DNA of 64,000 nucleotides, taken from positions 372,001 to 436,000 of the forward strand of contig JAFXTN010000037.1 in NCBI GenBank assembly GCA_017535785.1, read 5' to 3'. Source of the DNA: Butyrivibrio sp. (GTDB taxonomy: Bacteria; Bacillota; Clostridia; Lachnospirales; Lachnospiraceae). This document shows positions 1 to 9,738 of this stretch, piece after piece. Position numbers and translations under genes: made by a program. Position 1 is the first letter of the stretch. Each line of letters starts with the position of its first letter. The notes under the pieces were generated by a model that searched no databases, was not told the origin of the DNA, and worked only from the letters and a program-made list of their open reading frames with translations.

Positions 1-443
1 AGATCGGATTCATCTTCCAGGGATTTAACTTGATCCAGTCGCTCACAGCTCTTGAGAATGTTGAGCTTCCTCTGATCTACAGAGGAGTCGGCAAGAAGGA
101 AAGAGAGAGACTTGCAAATGCGGCGCTCAACAGTGTGGGACTCGAAAAGAGAAAGACTCACAAACCTAACGAAATGTCAGGTGGACAGCAGCAGAGAGTA
201 GCGATAGCAAGAGCGATAGCTCAGGCACCTCCGATACTGCTTGCGGATGAGCCGACAGGTAACCTGGATTCCGCATCAAGTAAAGAGATCATGAAGATCA
301 TCAAGAGACTATATTCCGAGGGTAGAACTGTTATCATCATCACACATGACCCCGGAATTGCCCAGCAGGCAAAACGAATTATCACAATCTCTGACGGAAA
401 GATACAGAGTGACATTATAAATCCGGATTACAAAGAAGATTGA
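1..443 (+). CDS. ABC transporter ATP-binding protein (MacB/LolD type), 5' end outside window
   Basis: This is the C-terminal part of an ABC ATPase that energises the export system encoded just downstream. The reading frame is open from base 3, so the start lies upstream of the window. Visible in order are the Q-loop (GFIFQGFNL), the signature MSGGQQQRVAIARA, Walker B (ILLADEPTGNLDS) and the H-loop (IIITHDP). The DEPTGNLDS form and the spacing are typical of the LolD/MacB/FtsE group that works with FtsX-type permeases. The stop overlaps the start region of the adaptor gene, so the genes are probably cotranscribed. The Walker A motif cannot be seen because it lies upstream. Confidence 0.95.
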   Translation, partial: IGFIFQGFNLIQSLTALENVELPLIYRGVGKKERERLANAALNSVGLEKRKTHKPNEMSGGQQQRVAIARAIAQAPPILLADEPTGNLDSASSKEIMKIIKRLYSEGRTVIIITHDPGIAQQAKRIITISDGKIQSDIINPDYKED

Positions 444-463
444 TCAAGGGAGTGGAAAAGGAA

Positions 464-2080
464 ATGGCAGAGAACAAAGATTTAAAGAAGGATGTGGAGT
501 TGAAGGAAGAGGAAAAAGAAACTACTCCCGTCGTTGAGAACAAGAACGAGATCAAAGAGACAACGGGCAGTTCCGTTGAGATCTATGATGAAGAAGATGA
601 TGACTTCGAAGTAGAGGAAGTTAAGAAGCCCAAGAAAAAGATAAAGAAAAAATGGATAGTACTCGGCATAGTGGCGCTTCTTATCATCTTTTTGATCGTA
701 AGAGGTTTCCTTGCAGGAAAGAACGCAAAGCTTCCTGTAGAAACAGTTGATGTGGCAAACGGAACGATTGAGAATATTCTTTCTGTTTCCGGAACAGTTG
801 AAAGTGCTGACAGTAAGAGCTATTTTGCAGATGTTACCGCACCTGTGGATCAGCTCAATGTAAAGATCGGAGACAAGGTTACATCCGGAGATGTGCTTTA
901 CACATATGATGCGGCACAGCTTGATCTTGCGGAAAAGAATGCTCAGCTTGCGATCAAGCAGGCCAAGGGTAATTACAGTGCACTTTACGCAGGCCCGGCA
1001 GCCGCCGACAGAGATTATGCTCAGGGAATGAATTCTCAGCAGATCAACGAGAGACTTGATGCCATCACGGCAGAGATGGACGCTCTTGATGACAAGATTC
1101 AGGAAAAGACAAACAGAATGAATCAGACTCTTTCTGATCTTAATAAGACTATGCTTGATGTAAACCAGAACGGTATTGCCGACGGAACGGCTGAGACTTA
1201 CCTTGACGGTAATGACGAATACATCACAAGAAGAGAAAATGACGACAACGACAGTGATGTTTCGGAGGGCAACAAGCAGATGTCACTTGCACTTCAGGAG
1301 TCCATTATTGAAGTACAGGATGCTCTTAAAAATGATCCCGAGATTCAGGGATGGCAGAAACAAAAGACAACTCTTGCTGAGGAGCAGGCTCATCTTTCAA
1401 GTGCCAAGGCCGCTCAGGTAAACGGCGGAACAGCTACAGCTACCAAGGCTTCCATGGAGTCAACACAGCTCACACAGGAAGATACGATTGCAAAGATCCA
1501 GGAAGCAAAGGATGGCGTTAAGGCTGATTTCAACGGCGTTGTAACAGAGGTAGAGGTAGTTGAAGGCGCAACAGTTGCACCCGGAACAAAGATGATCACA
1601 CTTGCAAATCTTGATGATGTGCAGGTTGACGTGCAGGTATCAAAGTCAGACCTTCCAAAGATTTCTGTCGGACAGAAGGTTGATATTACAATAAACGGCA
1701 AGGCTTATAACGGAGAGATCACACAGATCTCAGGCTCAGCTACTAAGAATGCCAACGGCGTAGCGGTTGTAGATACAACAATTAAGGTTACTAATCCCGA
1801 TAAGGACATTATCCTCGGCGTGGAAGCAAGCAATAAGATTCATGCCGAAAAGGCAGAGAACACTATAGTTCTTCCTTACGAGTATGTGCTTACCGATGCC
1901 GATGGCGACTATGTATATGTACTTGAGAACGGCGTTGCTACAAGAAAAAATGTTAAGATCGGTATTTCTACAAGCACAGAGGCTCAGATTGTTGAAGGCC
2001 TTTCTGTGAACGACAAAGTAATTACAACAAATCTTGAAACGCTCACTGACGGAATGCCGGTTGTAGCTATGGAAATGTGA
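464..2080 (+). CDS. HlyD/MacA-type membrane fusion (adaptor) protein
   Basis: A 538-residue adaptor subunit of a MacAB-like exporter. It has an acidic cytoplasmic N-terminus (about residues 1-50), a lysine-rich stop, one membrane segment at about 64-80 (WIVLGIVALLIIFLIV), a beta-barrel/lipoyl half starting near residue 90 (GTIENILSVSGTVES), a long coiled-coil hairpin through about residue 340, the second lipoyl half (DFNGVVTEVEVVEGATV), and C-terminal barrel domains. The ATG at 464 was chosen. In-frame TTG (440) and GTG (452) codons upstream are possible alternatives. The D/N-rich stretch at about residues 240-280 is an unusual loop inside the coiled coil. Partners are the ATPase upstream and the two permeases downstream. 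The substrate is unknown. Confidence 0.9.
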   Translation: MAENKDLKKDVELKEEEKETTPVVENKNEIKETTGSSVEIYDEEDDDFEVEEVKKPKKKIKKKWIVLGIVALLIIFLIVRGFLAGKNAKLPVETVDVANGTIENILSVSGTVESADSKSYFADVTAPVDQLNVKIGDKVTSGDVLYTYDAAQLDLAEKNAQLAIKQAKGNYSALYAGPAAADRDYAQGMNSQQINERLDAITAEMDALDDKIQEKTNRMNQTLSDLNKTMLDVNQNGIADGTAETYLDGNDEYITRRENDDNDSDVSEGNKQMSLALQESIIEVQDALKNDPEIQGWQKQKTTLAEEQAHLSSAKAAQVNGGTATATKASMESTQLTQEDTIAKIQEAKDGVKADFNGVVTEVEVVEGATVAPGTKMITLANLDDVQVDVQVSKSDLPKISVGQKVDITINGKAYNGEITQISGSATKNANGVAVVDTTIKVTNPDKDIILGVEASNKIHAEKAENTIVLPYEYVLTDADGDYVYVLENGVATRKNVKIGISTSTEAQIVEGLSVNDKVITTNLETLTDGMPVVAMEM

Positions 2081-2082
2081 TA

Positions 2083-3297
2083 ATGGGAACTGTCAAAGAA
2101 TATTTAAAAAGTGCAATAAATCAGATGAAGCATAACGGTTACAGGACCTTTATGACGATGCTCGGTATTATTATCGGTATTGCAGCCGTAATTACGGTTG
2201 TTTCGCTCGGAAAAGGTATGACTGATTATGTAAACGGTGAGATCAACGGAATTGTCGGTAACTACGGTTATGTTGTTATCGATAATGCTAAGACTACCGA
2301 GCTTTTTACCCCTGATGATATCAGACTTCTTGAAGAATCCGTATCGGATCTTAAGGGTGTATCTCCTTACTTTGACGAAACGACTGCAAGAGCAAAGGGG
2401 CCAAGAGGAACATATCAGGCCGATGTGACCGGGGGAACGGAAGCTGTAGAGCTTGCTGTCAGCAGAAAGGTTTACAAGGGACAGTATTTTACAAGGCAGA
2501 TGGTGGAAACGGGACAGAAAGTGTGCATCATGATGAAGAATGATGCAAAACACTTATTTGGTACCGAGGAATGCCTCGGCAATGTGGTTGAAATTACTAT
2601 AGCAGGTAAAACTGCGGAATATACTGTTATAGGTCTCCGAGAAGATATAAACAGCGAAATGATAAATACATTTGCCGGAGATATGGATTATTATGTCACA
2701 ATAGAGACTCCGTATACAGCATTTGCTTCGGATTTCGGATACGATATCGATAAACTGAACATGTTCCTGATCTTTGCGGATCAGGATGTTCTTCAAAAGA
2801 AAGTAAAAGAATGCGCGCAGGTACTTGAGAATGCACATGGACTGCGTGGAGCCAACGCTCTTTGGTCATACAGTATGGCGGATATGTCTGAAGAGATCAA
2901 TACGGTCCTTGGCGGTGCGTCAACATTTTTGATATGGGTAGCGGTTATATCGCTTGTAGTTGGCGGAATCGGAATCATGAATATCATGTTGGTATCGGTA
3001 ACAGAGAGAACAAGAGAAATAGGTATTCGAAAGTCAATCGGAGCAAGAACCGGAGCTATAACGGCACAGTTTTTGTCTGAGGCTGCGGTTTTAACTCTTT
3101 CCGGCGGTGTTATAGGTATTATTGTCGGAATAGGATTATCGTTTGTAGTTTGTTCGTTACTACACTTTAAGCTTATAATAACTCCCGGTTCGGTTCTGGG
3201 AGCAACACTTATTTCGGTTGGTATCGGTCTTGGATTTGGAATATATCCTGCCAGAAAAGCAGCCAAAATGAAACCTATAGATGCATTGAGAGTATAA
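2083..3297 (+). CDS. ABC transporter permease, FtsX/MacB type (first of a tandem pair)
   Basis: A 404-residue permease with the MacB plan: an N-terminal membrane segment (GIIIGIAAVITVVSLG), a large extracellular MacB_PCD domain (about 45-270), then three C-terminal segments making the FtsX domain, with the conserved VSVTERTREIGIRKSIGAR between TM2 and TM3 and a final YPARKAAKMKPIDALRV. The ATG at 2083 was chosen because GGA at 2071-2073 is well spaced. A GTG at 2077 would add two residues. It lies 2 bp after the adaptor stop and 3 bp before its paralogue, so one operon is clear. The pair may form a heterodimeric transmembrane unit. Confidence 0.93.
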   Translation: MGTVKEYLKSAINQMKHNGYRTFMTMLGIIIGIAAVITVVSLGKGMTDYVNGEINGIVGNYGYVVIDNAKTTELFTPDDIRLLEESVSDLKGVSPYFDETTARAKGPRGTYQADVTGGTEAVELAVSRKVYKGQYFTRQMVETGQKVCIMMKNDAKHLFGTEECLGNVVEITIAGKTAEYTVIGLREDINSEMINTFAGDMDYYVTIETPYTAFASDFGYDIDKLNMFLIFADQDVLQKKVKECAQVLENAHGLRGANALWSYSMADMSEEINTVLGGASTFLIWVAVISLVVGGIGIMNIMLVSVTERTREIGIRKSIGARTGAITAQFLSEAAVLTLSGGVIGIIVGIGLSFVVCSLLHFKLIITPGSVLGATLISVGIGLGFGIYPARKAAKMKPIDALRV

Positions 3298-3300
3298 AGT

Positions 3301-4512
3301 ATGGGAGTAATAAGAGAATATTTAAAAAGTGCGATTTCAAGTATACGAAACAATAAGGGTAGATCTCTTTTGACCATGCTTGGAATCATAATAGGAATAG
3401 CCGCCGTGCTTACAGTCCTTGTTATCGGTGACGGACTGAGGGCTAAGGTTACCGGAGAAATGGCCGCACTTGATGTTGCTACGATAAACATTTCACTTGA
3501 TGTGGCTAAAACTGATAAGTGCTTTACTCCGGAATATATGGAAGCTATTGAGCGCAATATGAGTTGCATTTACGGAATTAGTCCTTCGGTTTCCATTTAC
3601 GGAAACGGTAAGGGGACAAAGAAATCTTACAATCTTTCTTTTTCCGGAGGGAGCGAGGTGCTTTCCGAGAACGGACAGAATAAGATACTGTACGGAAGAT
3701 ATTTCACACGTGATGATGTAGATGCAGCAAATTATGTGTGTGTTATATCTCAAGTTTCCGCAATGAAATTATTCGGATATGAAAATGCGGTAGGTGAGAC
3801 GATAGAGATCACCAACGGTGATATTACCAAAGATTTCACGGTTGTAGGTATAAGAGAAAACACATCAATGGATGAGTCTTATGCAGAGGGAGAAGATCCT
3901 TCTTTGCGGGGCGATGTTCCATATACAACGGTGGCGCTTGCTTATAACAAAGATGTAAATACCATGTTTACCCAAGTGACTGCATATATGCACAAGGACA
4001 ACAAGGATGAAGCCGCTGCCAAGATGAAGAGCGTTGTTGAAAACGTGCTTGGAATAAGAGGCGAAAGTGCGGTAAAGGTTGATGCATCATCCGGAATGGA
4101 TTCAACAAGCGATACGATTCTTAATGTCGTAACCGCGGTAGTTGCATTGATCGCATCAATATCACTTATTGTCGGTGGTATAGGTGTTATGAATATCATG
4201 ACGGTATCGGTTACGGAGAGAACACGAGAGATCGGTATAAGAAAATCTCTCGGAGCAAGGACTTCTTCGATTCTTACGCAGTTCCTTGCAGAAGCGGCTA
4301 TACTTACATTCCTTGGCGGAATAATAGGTATTATATTGGGACTTACTTTAGCGAGAATAGCATGTGCAATGGTAAACTTCCCGTACACGGTCAATCCGGT
4401 ATTGGTGATCATAGTTGTATTTATTTCAACCGGAATAGGATTGTTCTTCGGAATATATCCCGCTAAGAGAGCAGCTAAGCTCGATCCTATCGAGGCACTC
4501 AGAGCTGAGTAA
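3301..4512 (+). CDS. ABC transporter permease, FtsX/MacB type (second of a tandem pair)
   Basis: A 403-residue paralogue of the preceding gene. It begins with the same REYLKSAI-type sequence, has the same N-terminal membrane segment (GIIIGIAAVLTVLVIG), an extracellular domain of similar size, the cytoplasmic VSVTERTREIGIRKSLGAR motif and the closing YPAKRAAKLDPIEALRAE. The similarity is strongest in the membrane and cytoplasmic parts and weakest in the extracellular domain. That pattern fits duplication followed by specialisation on the outside face. Both permeases are intact. It is the last gene of the operon. Confidence 0.93.
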   Translation: MGVIREYLKSAISSIRNNKGRSLLTMLGIIIGIAAVLTVLVIGDGLRAKVTGEMAALDVATINISLDVAKTDKCFTPEYMEAIERNMSCIYGISPSVSIYGNGKGTKKSYNLSFSGGSEVLSENGQNKILYGRYFTRDDVDAANYVCVISQVSAMKLFGYENAVGETIEITNGDITKDFTVVGIRENTSMDESYAEGEDPSLRGDVPYTTVALAYNKDVNTMFTQVTAYMHKDNKDEAAAKMKSVVENVLGIRGESAVKVDASSGMDSTSDTILNVVTAVVALIASISLIVGGIGVMNIMTVSVTERTREIGIRKSLGARTSSILTQFLAEAAILTFLGGIIGIILGLTLARIACAMVNFPYTVNPVLVIIVVFISTGIGLFFGIYPAKRAAKLDPIEALRAE

Positions 4513-4526
4513 GTTTTTATAGATAT

Positions 4527-4550
4527 AGGATAGGCAAAATGCCTTATCTT
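4527..4550 (+). terminator. weak stem-loop after the exporter operon
   Basis: GATA-GGCA (4529-4536) pairs with TGCC-TATC (4540-4548) around an AAA loop with one bulged T. A modest T/A-rich stretch follows. It lies 15 bp after the permease stop, so it may be a terminator, but the stem is short. Confidence 0.35.
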
Positions 4551-4599
4551 TAAATTAATTAGTTTTCCTTCCAAATAATTGTTTCAAATACATGTGTGT

Positions 4600-4635
4600 G
4601 CGCAGGGGCTGCCCAATTACGGGCGGTCCCTGTGT
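4600..4635 (+). other. strong 15-bp hairpin in the intergenic region
   Basis: GTGCAGGGG-type left arm (4600-4614, core CAGGGGCTGCCC) pairs with the right arm (4621-4635, core GGGCGGTCCCTG) around the 6-nt loop AATTAC, with G-U pairs but no mismatch. Only TTT follows after two bases, so it is not a textbook terminator. It could be a terminator variant, an RNA end stabiliser or part of a small RNA. Confidence 0.55.
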
Positions 4636-4738
4636 CGTTTGGGGATTTGGAAGGGGAATTGATCACGCATATCATTAATTTTTTGGGAATATTTTCCTTT
4701 ATATTGTTAACAAAGTCGTATCAACACACAATTTATGG

Positions 4739-4744
4739 TATACT
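4739..4744 (+). promoter_or_regulatory. probable -10 element for the DUF5717 cluster
   Basis: TATACT lies 35 bp before the preferred GTG start of the DUF5717 gene. No good -35 is visible 16-18 bp upstream. Because this element lies downstream of the ATG at 4735, that ATG is unlikely to be the real start. Confidence 0.4.
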
Positions 4745-4779
4745 ATCTTAGATATATTATGATATTTTGGGGTGACTTT

Positions 4780-7700
4780 GTGAGAGAAATAGTAGACAGA
4801 CTACTTCAGGGAAAATTTGAATATGAAGAAAAGAGCCTGGATTTCTCAACTCCTCGTATCGAACTTTCGATGAGTCCGGGTGAGATCACCGAGGGCTCTT
4901 TTACCATCTTTGGGCCTGAAAACACGCTTGTTGAAGGTGTTGTCAGCGCGACCGATATAAGGATGGAAGTTCTTACGAAATCTTTTTCCGGCTCACCTTA
5001 TGAAGTTTCTTATAGATTCAGCGCTGTCGGTCTTACAAGCGGTGATGTCCTTCGAGGTGACTTGCGCATTATCTCCAATCAGGGAGAATATGTTATTCCT
5101 TTCGTCGTTACCGTAAGGCATGAGCAGATCGTATCAAGCCTTGGTGACATCAAGAACCTGTTTCATTTTGCCAACCTTGCCAAGACTGATTGGGAAGAGG
5201 CAGTTAATCTCTTTTATTCGGATGATTTTCTTTCTGTCATCAAGGGAAATGACGGTGAATATGAGAGTCTTTATCGCGGATTGTCAGCTTCTCCCGGCAA
5301 TGAGCAAAATGTTGAGGAATTCCTTATTGCAATAAATAAAAAACAGCCGATGGCATTTCTTCTCGATCAGAAGGAGCTTGTCATTGATTTTACCGGAGTC
5401 TTTCATGACAACGGTATCCTTATCACACGCAGCGGATGGGGCTACAGCAAGCTCTTTGCAAGACCTGAGTGCGATTTTGTCATGCTCGACAAATATGAGA
5501 TAACTGAGGATGATTTCACGGGAAGCACCAGCCATATCAAGGTTAGGCTCCGTACAGATAAGCTCCATGAGGGCAATAACTTTGGCAAGATAGTTTTTTA
5601 TAATGCTTTTTCAAGGATAGAGATTCCGATAACCGTATCCGTAAATGTTACGGGCAAGCATCCTACTGCTGACTATCAGGAGAAAAAGAGGCTTGTAGTC
5701 CGGCTTATCGAGGTCTATGAGAATTTCAGATGTAAAAAGATATCGTCCAAGGCGTGGCTTTCCGAAACGGGTAAAGTCATAGCAAGGATGAACGCCGTTG
5801 ATGAAAAAGACCTTGCGTTTAGGCTCTATACTGCGCAGTACTATATCACTGCGGGAAGAGTAAATGAAGGTAAGTGGATCCTCGATCAGCTTGCGAGAGA
5901 GGTTGAGGAAGCACCCGGCGATGAGCTTTACAGCTATTATCTGTATCTTTCTTCTCTTTGCAGCAAAGAGGATAGCTACGTTAATGATATTTCTGACAGA
6001 CTTGAGGGAATATACAGAAGGAATAAGGACAACTGGCGTATAGCTTGGCTTCTTCAGTATGTTTCCGAGGAATCCGCTATGAGCGCATCGAGGAAGTGGA
6101 TGATGCTCAGTGAGCAGTTTTCATATGGCTGCACGAGTCCGATCCTGTACCTTGAGGCGATGAATCTTTTGAATGATTCACCTTCTATCCTGACGCGTCT
6201 TGAAGACCATGAGCTCTGTGTTCTGGAGTACGGCGCCAAGAAGCAGATGATAACTCTTAATCTGATCGATCAGATAGTCTACCTGTCTGCGAGAGTCAGA
6301 AATTACGACAAGAGATTATTCAGGATATTGAAGGCCTGCTATGAGATAAAGCAGGGAGACGATGTGCTTGAGGCTATCGTAGCTCTTTTGATCAAGGGCG
6401 GTGAAACCGGCAAGTTCTCTTTTGAATGGTATAAAAGAGGTGTCGAGAGAGAGCTTAGGATCACAAGGCTTTATGAGTATTACATGATGTCCATATATAC
6501 TGATGAGAACGGGCTTCTTCCGTGTGACATCAACAAGATGGTCCTTATGTATTTCTCATATCAGAGTGATCTTGAATATGATAAGAATGCGATACTTTAC
6601 AGGTATATACATGAGAGAAGGGAAGATTATCCCGAGCTCTATGATGCTTATGTTCCGCAGATAGAGAAGTTTCTTATGGCTCAGCTTGATAAGGGCAGAG
6701 TAGGTAAGGATCTTGGCTATCTCTACAAGAATCTCATCACCAAGCAGATGGTCGATGCGGCCAATGCATCAAAGGTATTGACTGCGCTCTATACCTGCGA
6801 GATCACGATAGAAGATCCGAAGATCTGCGGAGTTTTGGTCGTATACGACAAGTGCGAAAGAGAGATGAGATATCCCGTTACAAACGGACGGGCTTATGTG
6901 CCTTTGTACGGAAATGATTATACGGTTCTTTTGATCGATCACGACGACAACAGATACGCCAAGAGTATTCCGTATACCAATACTAAGATGATGTTGCCGG
7001 GCAAGATCGCGGGCTATGCTATTCCTTATATCCAGAAGGGAAAAGAAAACCTTGATCTGTTCCTGTGCGACCTTGGTAAAAATGCGTACACGATCGACAT
7101 GGACAATGTCGGAAGATACAGAGATCTTGCGGAATCGGGACTTGTGCGTAAGTCCTGCAGAAATGAGATAAGAAACAATCTCATAAGATTTTATTATGAG
7201 AATGACTTCACAAGGCAGCTCAATGAATATCTTGTGGATATAGATCCGACGGACATGACCGCTAAGGAGAGAAACGAGCTCATAGAGCTTATGGTCATGG
7301 CGGGACTTTATGAGAAGGCGTATGAGTGGATCCTTATCTACGGCTGCTACGGAATTGATGCCAAGATCATCCTTCGCATGTGCGGAAGGCTCCTTGACAG
7401 AGATGTTTATCCGACTGACGCTGCGGCAACTGAGATAGCTCACTATTCATTTGCAAACGGCAAATATGATGAGCAGCTCTTATCTTTCCTTGTGAGATTT
7501 TTCTCCGGTACGTTAAAAGAGATGAGGGATATCTGGAAGGCTGCCGAGGCATTTGGAATAGATACCTTCACGCTTTGCGAGAAGATGATAATCCAGATGC
7601 TGTACTGCGGATCTTACATCGGTGAGCGCACGGAGATATTCAGATCCTATGTTCAAAACGGCGCCAATACCGAAGTTGAGATGGCGTTCCTTGCGCAGAG

Positions 7701-8370
7701 TGCATATGACAGCTTCGTGCACGGCAATGTGACCGATGTTTATATGTTTGACAGGATAGAGGTCCTTGCGCTTCGCAATGCTCCTTTGCAGGATATCTGC
7801 AAGCTTGCGTACCTCAGATATTATGCTGTTGAAAAGAGCTCCGAAGAGAGCGTGCATCCTGATGTTGCGGAGCAGTTCCTGAAAGATCTTTCGACTAAGG
7901 GAATCTATTTTCCTTTTTATCAGGAGTATGCGGATATCGTTCCTGATATGTCGTCGTTTGGAGATAAGACGATGCTTGAGTACAGAACGACTCCGGGAAC
8001 GCGCTGCACGGTCCACTACAGACTTGCGGCATTTGAGGACGAGGAGTATCGTTCACTTAACATGCAGGAGATGTACGACGGTATCTATGTTACCGCGTTT
8101 GTTCTTTTCTTTGGTGAGCAGCTTCAGTATTACATCACGGAAGAGAAGCCTGACGGAGAGGATGCTCTGACAGAGAGCGGTACGATACAAAAGAGTGATA
8201 TTGTAAAGAATCAGACCGGAACCAGCAGGTACAATCTCATCAACGACATCATGATAGGTGAGACCTTGCAGGATTATGATACGGTCGATAAGTTGCTTTC
8301 CGAGTATCACAAGAAGAATTATATGTGCAATAAATTGTTTAGCCCGCTTCATGGTGAAGCGAAAGAATAA
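4780..8370 (+). CDS. DUF5717 family protein, very large cytoplasmic protein of unknown function
   Basis: A protein of about 1196 residues that I recognise as the Lachnospiraceae family DUF5717. No function is established. There is no signal peptide or membrane segment. The N-terminal third looks like two Ig-like beta domains (GEITEGSFTIFGP near residue 35 and RIEIPITVSVNVTG near 290). The middle is a long helical repeat, TPR- or HEAT-like (AGRVNEGKWILDQL, LYEKAYEWILIYG). The last part is beta-rich (TPGTRCTVHYRLAAF). GTG at 4780 was chosen because a GGGG ribosome binding site lies 7 bp upstream. The ATG at 4735 has none and precedes the likely promoter. It is the first of four closely spaced genes and may be a scaffold for the DUF5716 ATPase that follows. 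Confidence 0.85.
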   Translation: MREIVDRLLQGKFEYEEKSLDFSTPRIELSMSPGEITEGSFTIFGPENTLVEGVVSATDIRMEVLTKSFSGSPYEVSYRFSAVGLTSGDVLRGDLRIISNQGEYVIPFVVTVRHEQIVSSLGDIKNLFHFANLAKTDWEEAVNLFYSDDFLSVIKGNDGEYESLYRGLSASPGNEQNVEEFLIAINKKQPMAFLLDQKELVIDFTGVFHDNGILITRSGWGYSKLFARPECDFVMLDKYEITEDDFTGSTSHIKVRLRTDKLHEGNNFGKIVFYNAFSRIEIPITVSVNVTGKHPTADYQEKKRLVVRLIEVYENFRCKKISSKAWLSETGKVIARMNAVDEKDLAFRLYTAQYYITAGRVNEGKWILDQLAREVEEAPGDELYSYYLYLSSLCSKEDSYVNDISDRLEGIYRRNKDNWRIAWLLQYVSEESAMSASRKWMMLSEQFSYGCTSPILYLEAMNLLNDSPSILTRLEDHELCVLEYGAKKQMITLNLIDQIVYLSARVRNYDKRLFRILKACYEIKQGDDVLEAIVALLIKGGETGKFSFEWYKRGVERELRITRLYEYYMMSIYTDENGLLPCDINKMVLMYFSYQSDLEYDKNAILYRYIHERREDYPELYDAYVPQIEKFLMAQLDKGRVGKDLGYLYKNLITKQMVDAANASKVLTALYTCEITIEDPKICGVLVVYDKCEREMRYPVTNGRAYVPLYGNDYTVLLIDHDDNRYAKSIPYTNTKMMLPGKIAGYAIPYIQKGKENLDLFLCDLGKNAYTIDMDNVGRYRDLAESGLVRKSCRNEIRNNLIRFYYENDFTRQLNEYLVDIDPTDMTAKERNELIELMVMAGLYEKAYEWILIYGCYGIDAKIILRMCGRLLDRDVYPTDAAATEIAHYSFANGKYDEQLLSFLVRFFSGTLKEMRDIWKAAEAFGIDTFTLCEKMIIQMLYCGSYIGERTEIFRSYVQNGANTEVEMAFLAQSAYDSFVHGNVTDVYMFDRIEVLALRNAPLQDICKLAYLRYYAVEKSSEESVHPDVAEQFLKDLSTKGIYFPFYQEYADIVPDMSSFGDKTMLEYRTTPGTRCTVHYRLAAFEDEEYRSLNMQEMYDGIYVTAFVLFFGEQLQYYITEEKPDGEDALTESGTIQKSDIVKNQTGTSRYNLINDIMIGETLQDYDTVDKLLSEYHKKNYMCNKLFSPLHGEAKE

Positions 8371-8388
8371 ATAGTAAGGGATAAAAAG

Positions 8389-9690
8389 ATGCTTTTTGGA
8401 AATTCCGATGAAAAGCGCTTTGTGCTCGGCTATGACTTGGGTGAAAAGGTCTCTCAGATAAGTTTTTTGGCATCTGATGCGGATATGCCCGAGACACTGT
8501 CGGTACTGGCGGGATCAGAACTTTATAATATTCCAACCGTCCTTTGCAAAAGAAATGACGTAAACCAGTGGTTCTACGGCAAAGAAGCCGTTCGACACAT
8601 CGAGGACGGAGACGGGATACCCGTGTACTCTCTTGTGAGCAGTGCAAGGGAGGGAAAGCCTGTGGTTGTCGGCAACGCGGAATATGACCCGATAGCTCTT
8701 TTGACTCTGTTTGTAAAAAGAAGCTTATCGCTTCTGTCCATGGAATTGTCACTTGATAACGTAGACGCGATCATGTTCACGACAAGGTCGCTCGATCACA
8801 GGATGATACAGGTTTTAAATGCCGTTACTTCGGCGCTTGAGCTTAAGACCAGCAATATCTTTTATCAGAGTCACGAAGAGAGCTTTTACAATTACATGCT
8901 CTACCAGCCCGATGATCTTATGCATCACTCGGTGCTTGCGTGTGACTACGATCTTGATGAACTGCATGTATATGAGATGGCGATCAATCAGAATACGACG
9001 CCGCTTGTAGCTACGATAGACGTTAAGAGCTTTGACGACCTTAAGGTCGGAAACGGGGGATTCCCCAAGGATGTCACTGCGTATCACAAGGTGTGTGAGA
9101 AGCTTGATGATGAGTTCCTTACCGTTATGCAGAAGGTCTGCAATGAGAAGATCATCTCTACGGTATTTCTTTTGGGCGACGGGTTCAAGGAGAAGTGGCC
9201 GAAGAGATCGCTTGAGTTCCTTTGCAGGACAAGACGTGTGTTCCAGGGAAACAACATGTTCAGTAAGGGCGCGAGCATAGCTGCAAGAGAGAGGATCAAG
9301 CCCGGCGATAAGGCATCAAAGGTGGTGTTCCTCGGAGAGGATAAGCTTAAGTCCAATCTCGGAATGCATCTGTTAAAGTGCGGAACTGAAGTGTACTGCG
9401 CGATCCTCGATGCGGGTATCAACTGGTATGAAGCTCAGACCGGAATGGATATCATTATGGATCAGAGCGGTATCCTCAATATAGAAGTTACGCCTCTTAC
9501 AGGCAAGAAGCCCAGGATAGTCCAGCTGTATCTCGACGGGCTTGAAAGCAGACCCGTGGGAACGACGAGACTTAGATTGTCGGTGAACATGAATTCCGTA
9601 AACGAAGTAAACATCAAGGTTACGGATATGGGATTCGGAGAGATCTATCCCGCGACGGGAAAAGTCTGGGAGCAGACGATAGAACTGTAA
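8389..9690 (+). CDS. DUF5716 family protein, Hsp70/actin-like ATPase fold
   Basis: A 433-residue protein I recognise as DUF5716. It shows the landmarks of the Hsp70/actin ATPase fold: phosphate-1-like FVLGYDLGEKVSQISF at residues 10-25, a degenerate phosphate-2 region (LACDYDLDELHVYEM near 183), and an adenosine-type region (VFLLGDGFKEKWPKR followed by FSKGASIAA near 260-300). The C-terminal 100 residues are beta-rich, as in a substrate-binding module (LNIEVTPLTGKKPRI). ATP binding is an inference from these motifs. The gene lies 18 bp after the DUF5717 gene. What it acts on is not known. Confidence 0.8.
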   Translation: MLFGNSDEKRFVLGYDLGEKVSQISFLASDADMPETLSVLAGSELYNIPTVLCKRNDVNQWFYGKEAVRHIEDGDGIPVYSLVSSAREGKPVVVGNAEYDPIALLTLFVKRSLSLLSMELSLDNVDAIMFTTRSLDHRMIQVLNAVTSALELKTSNIFYQSHEESFYNYMLYQPDDLMHHSVLACDYDLDELHVYEMAINQNTTPLVATIDVKSFDDLKVGNGGFPKDVTAYHKVCEKLDDEFLTVMQKVCNEKIISTVFLLGDGFKEKWPKRSLEFLCRTRRVFQGNNMFSKGASIAARERIKPGDKASKVVFLGEDKLKSNLGMHLLKCGTEVYCAILDAGINWYEAQTGMDIIMDQSGILNIEVTPLTGKKPRIVQLYLDGLESRPVGTTRLRLSVNMNSVNEVNIKVTDMGFGEIYPATGKVWEQTIEL

Positions 9691-9738
9691 ATGCGGTTCT
9701 TACACTTTTTTGCTTACTGATAAGGAAAGGTTATTTGA

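Noticed and set aside
2793-3569. 258-codon antisense open frame across both permease genes
   Set aside because: It lies opposite two well-supported genes, has no start signal and no domain. The same holds for the antisense frame at 6769-7443.
4735-4779. ATG at 4735 as the DUF5717 start
   Set aside because: The ATG has no ribosome binding site and lies before the probable -10 element. GTG 4780 has GGGG at good spacing.
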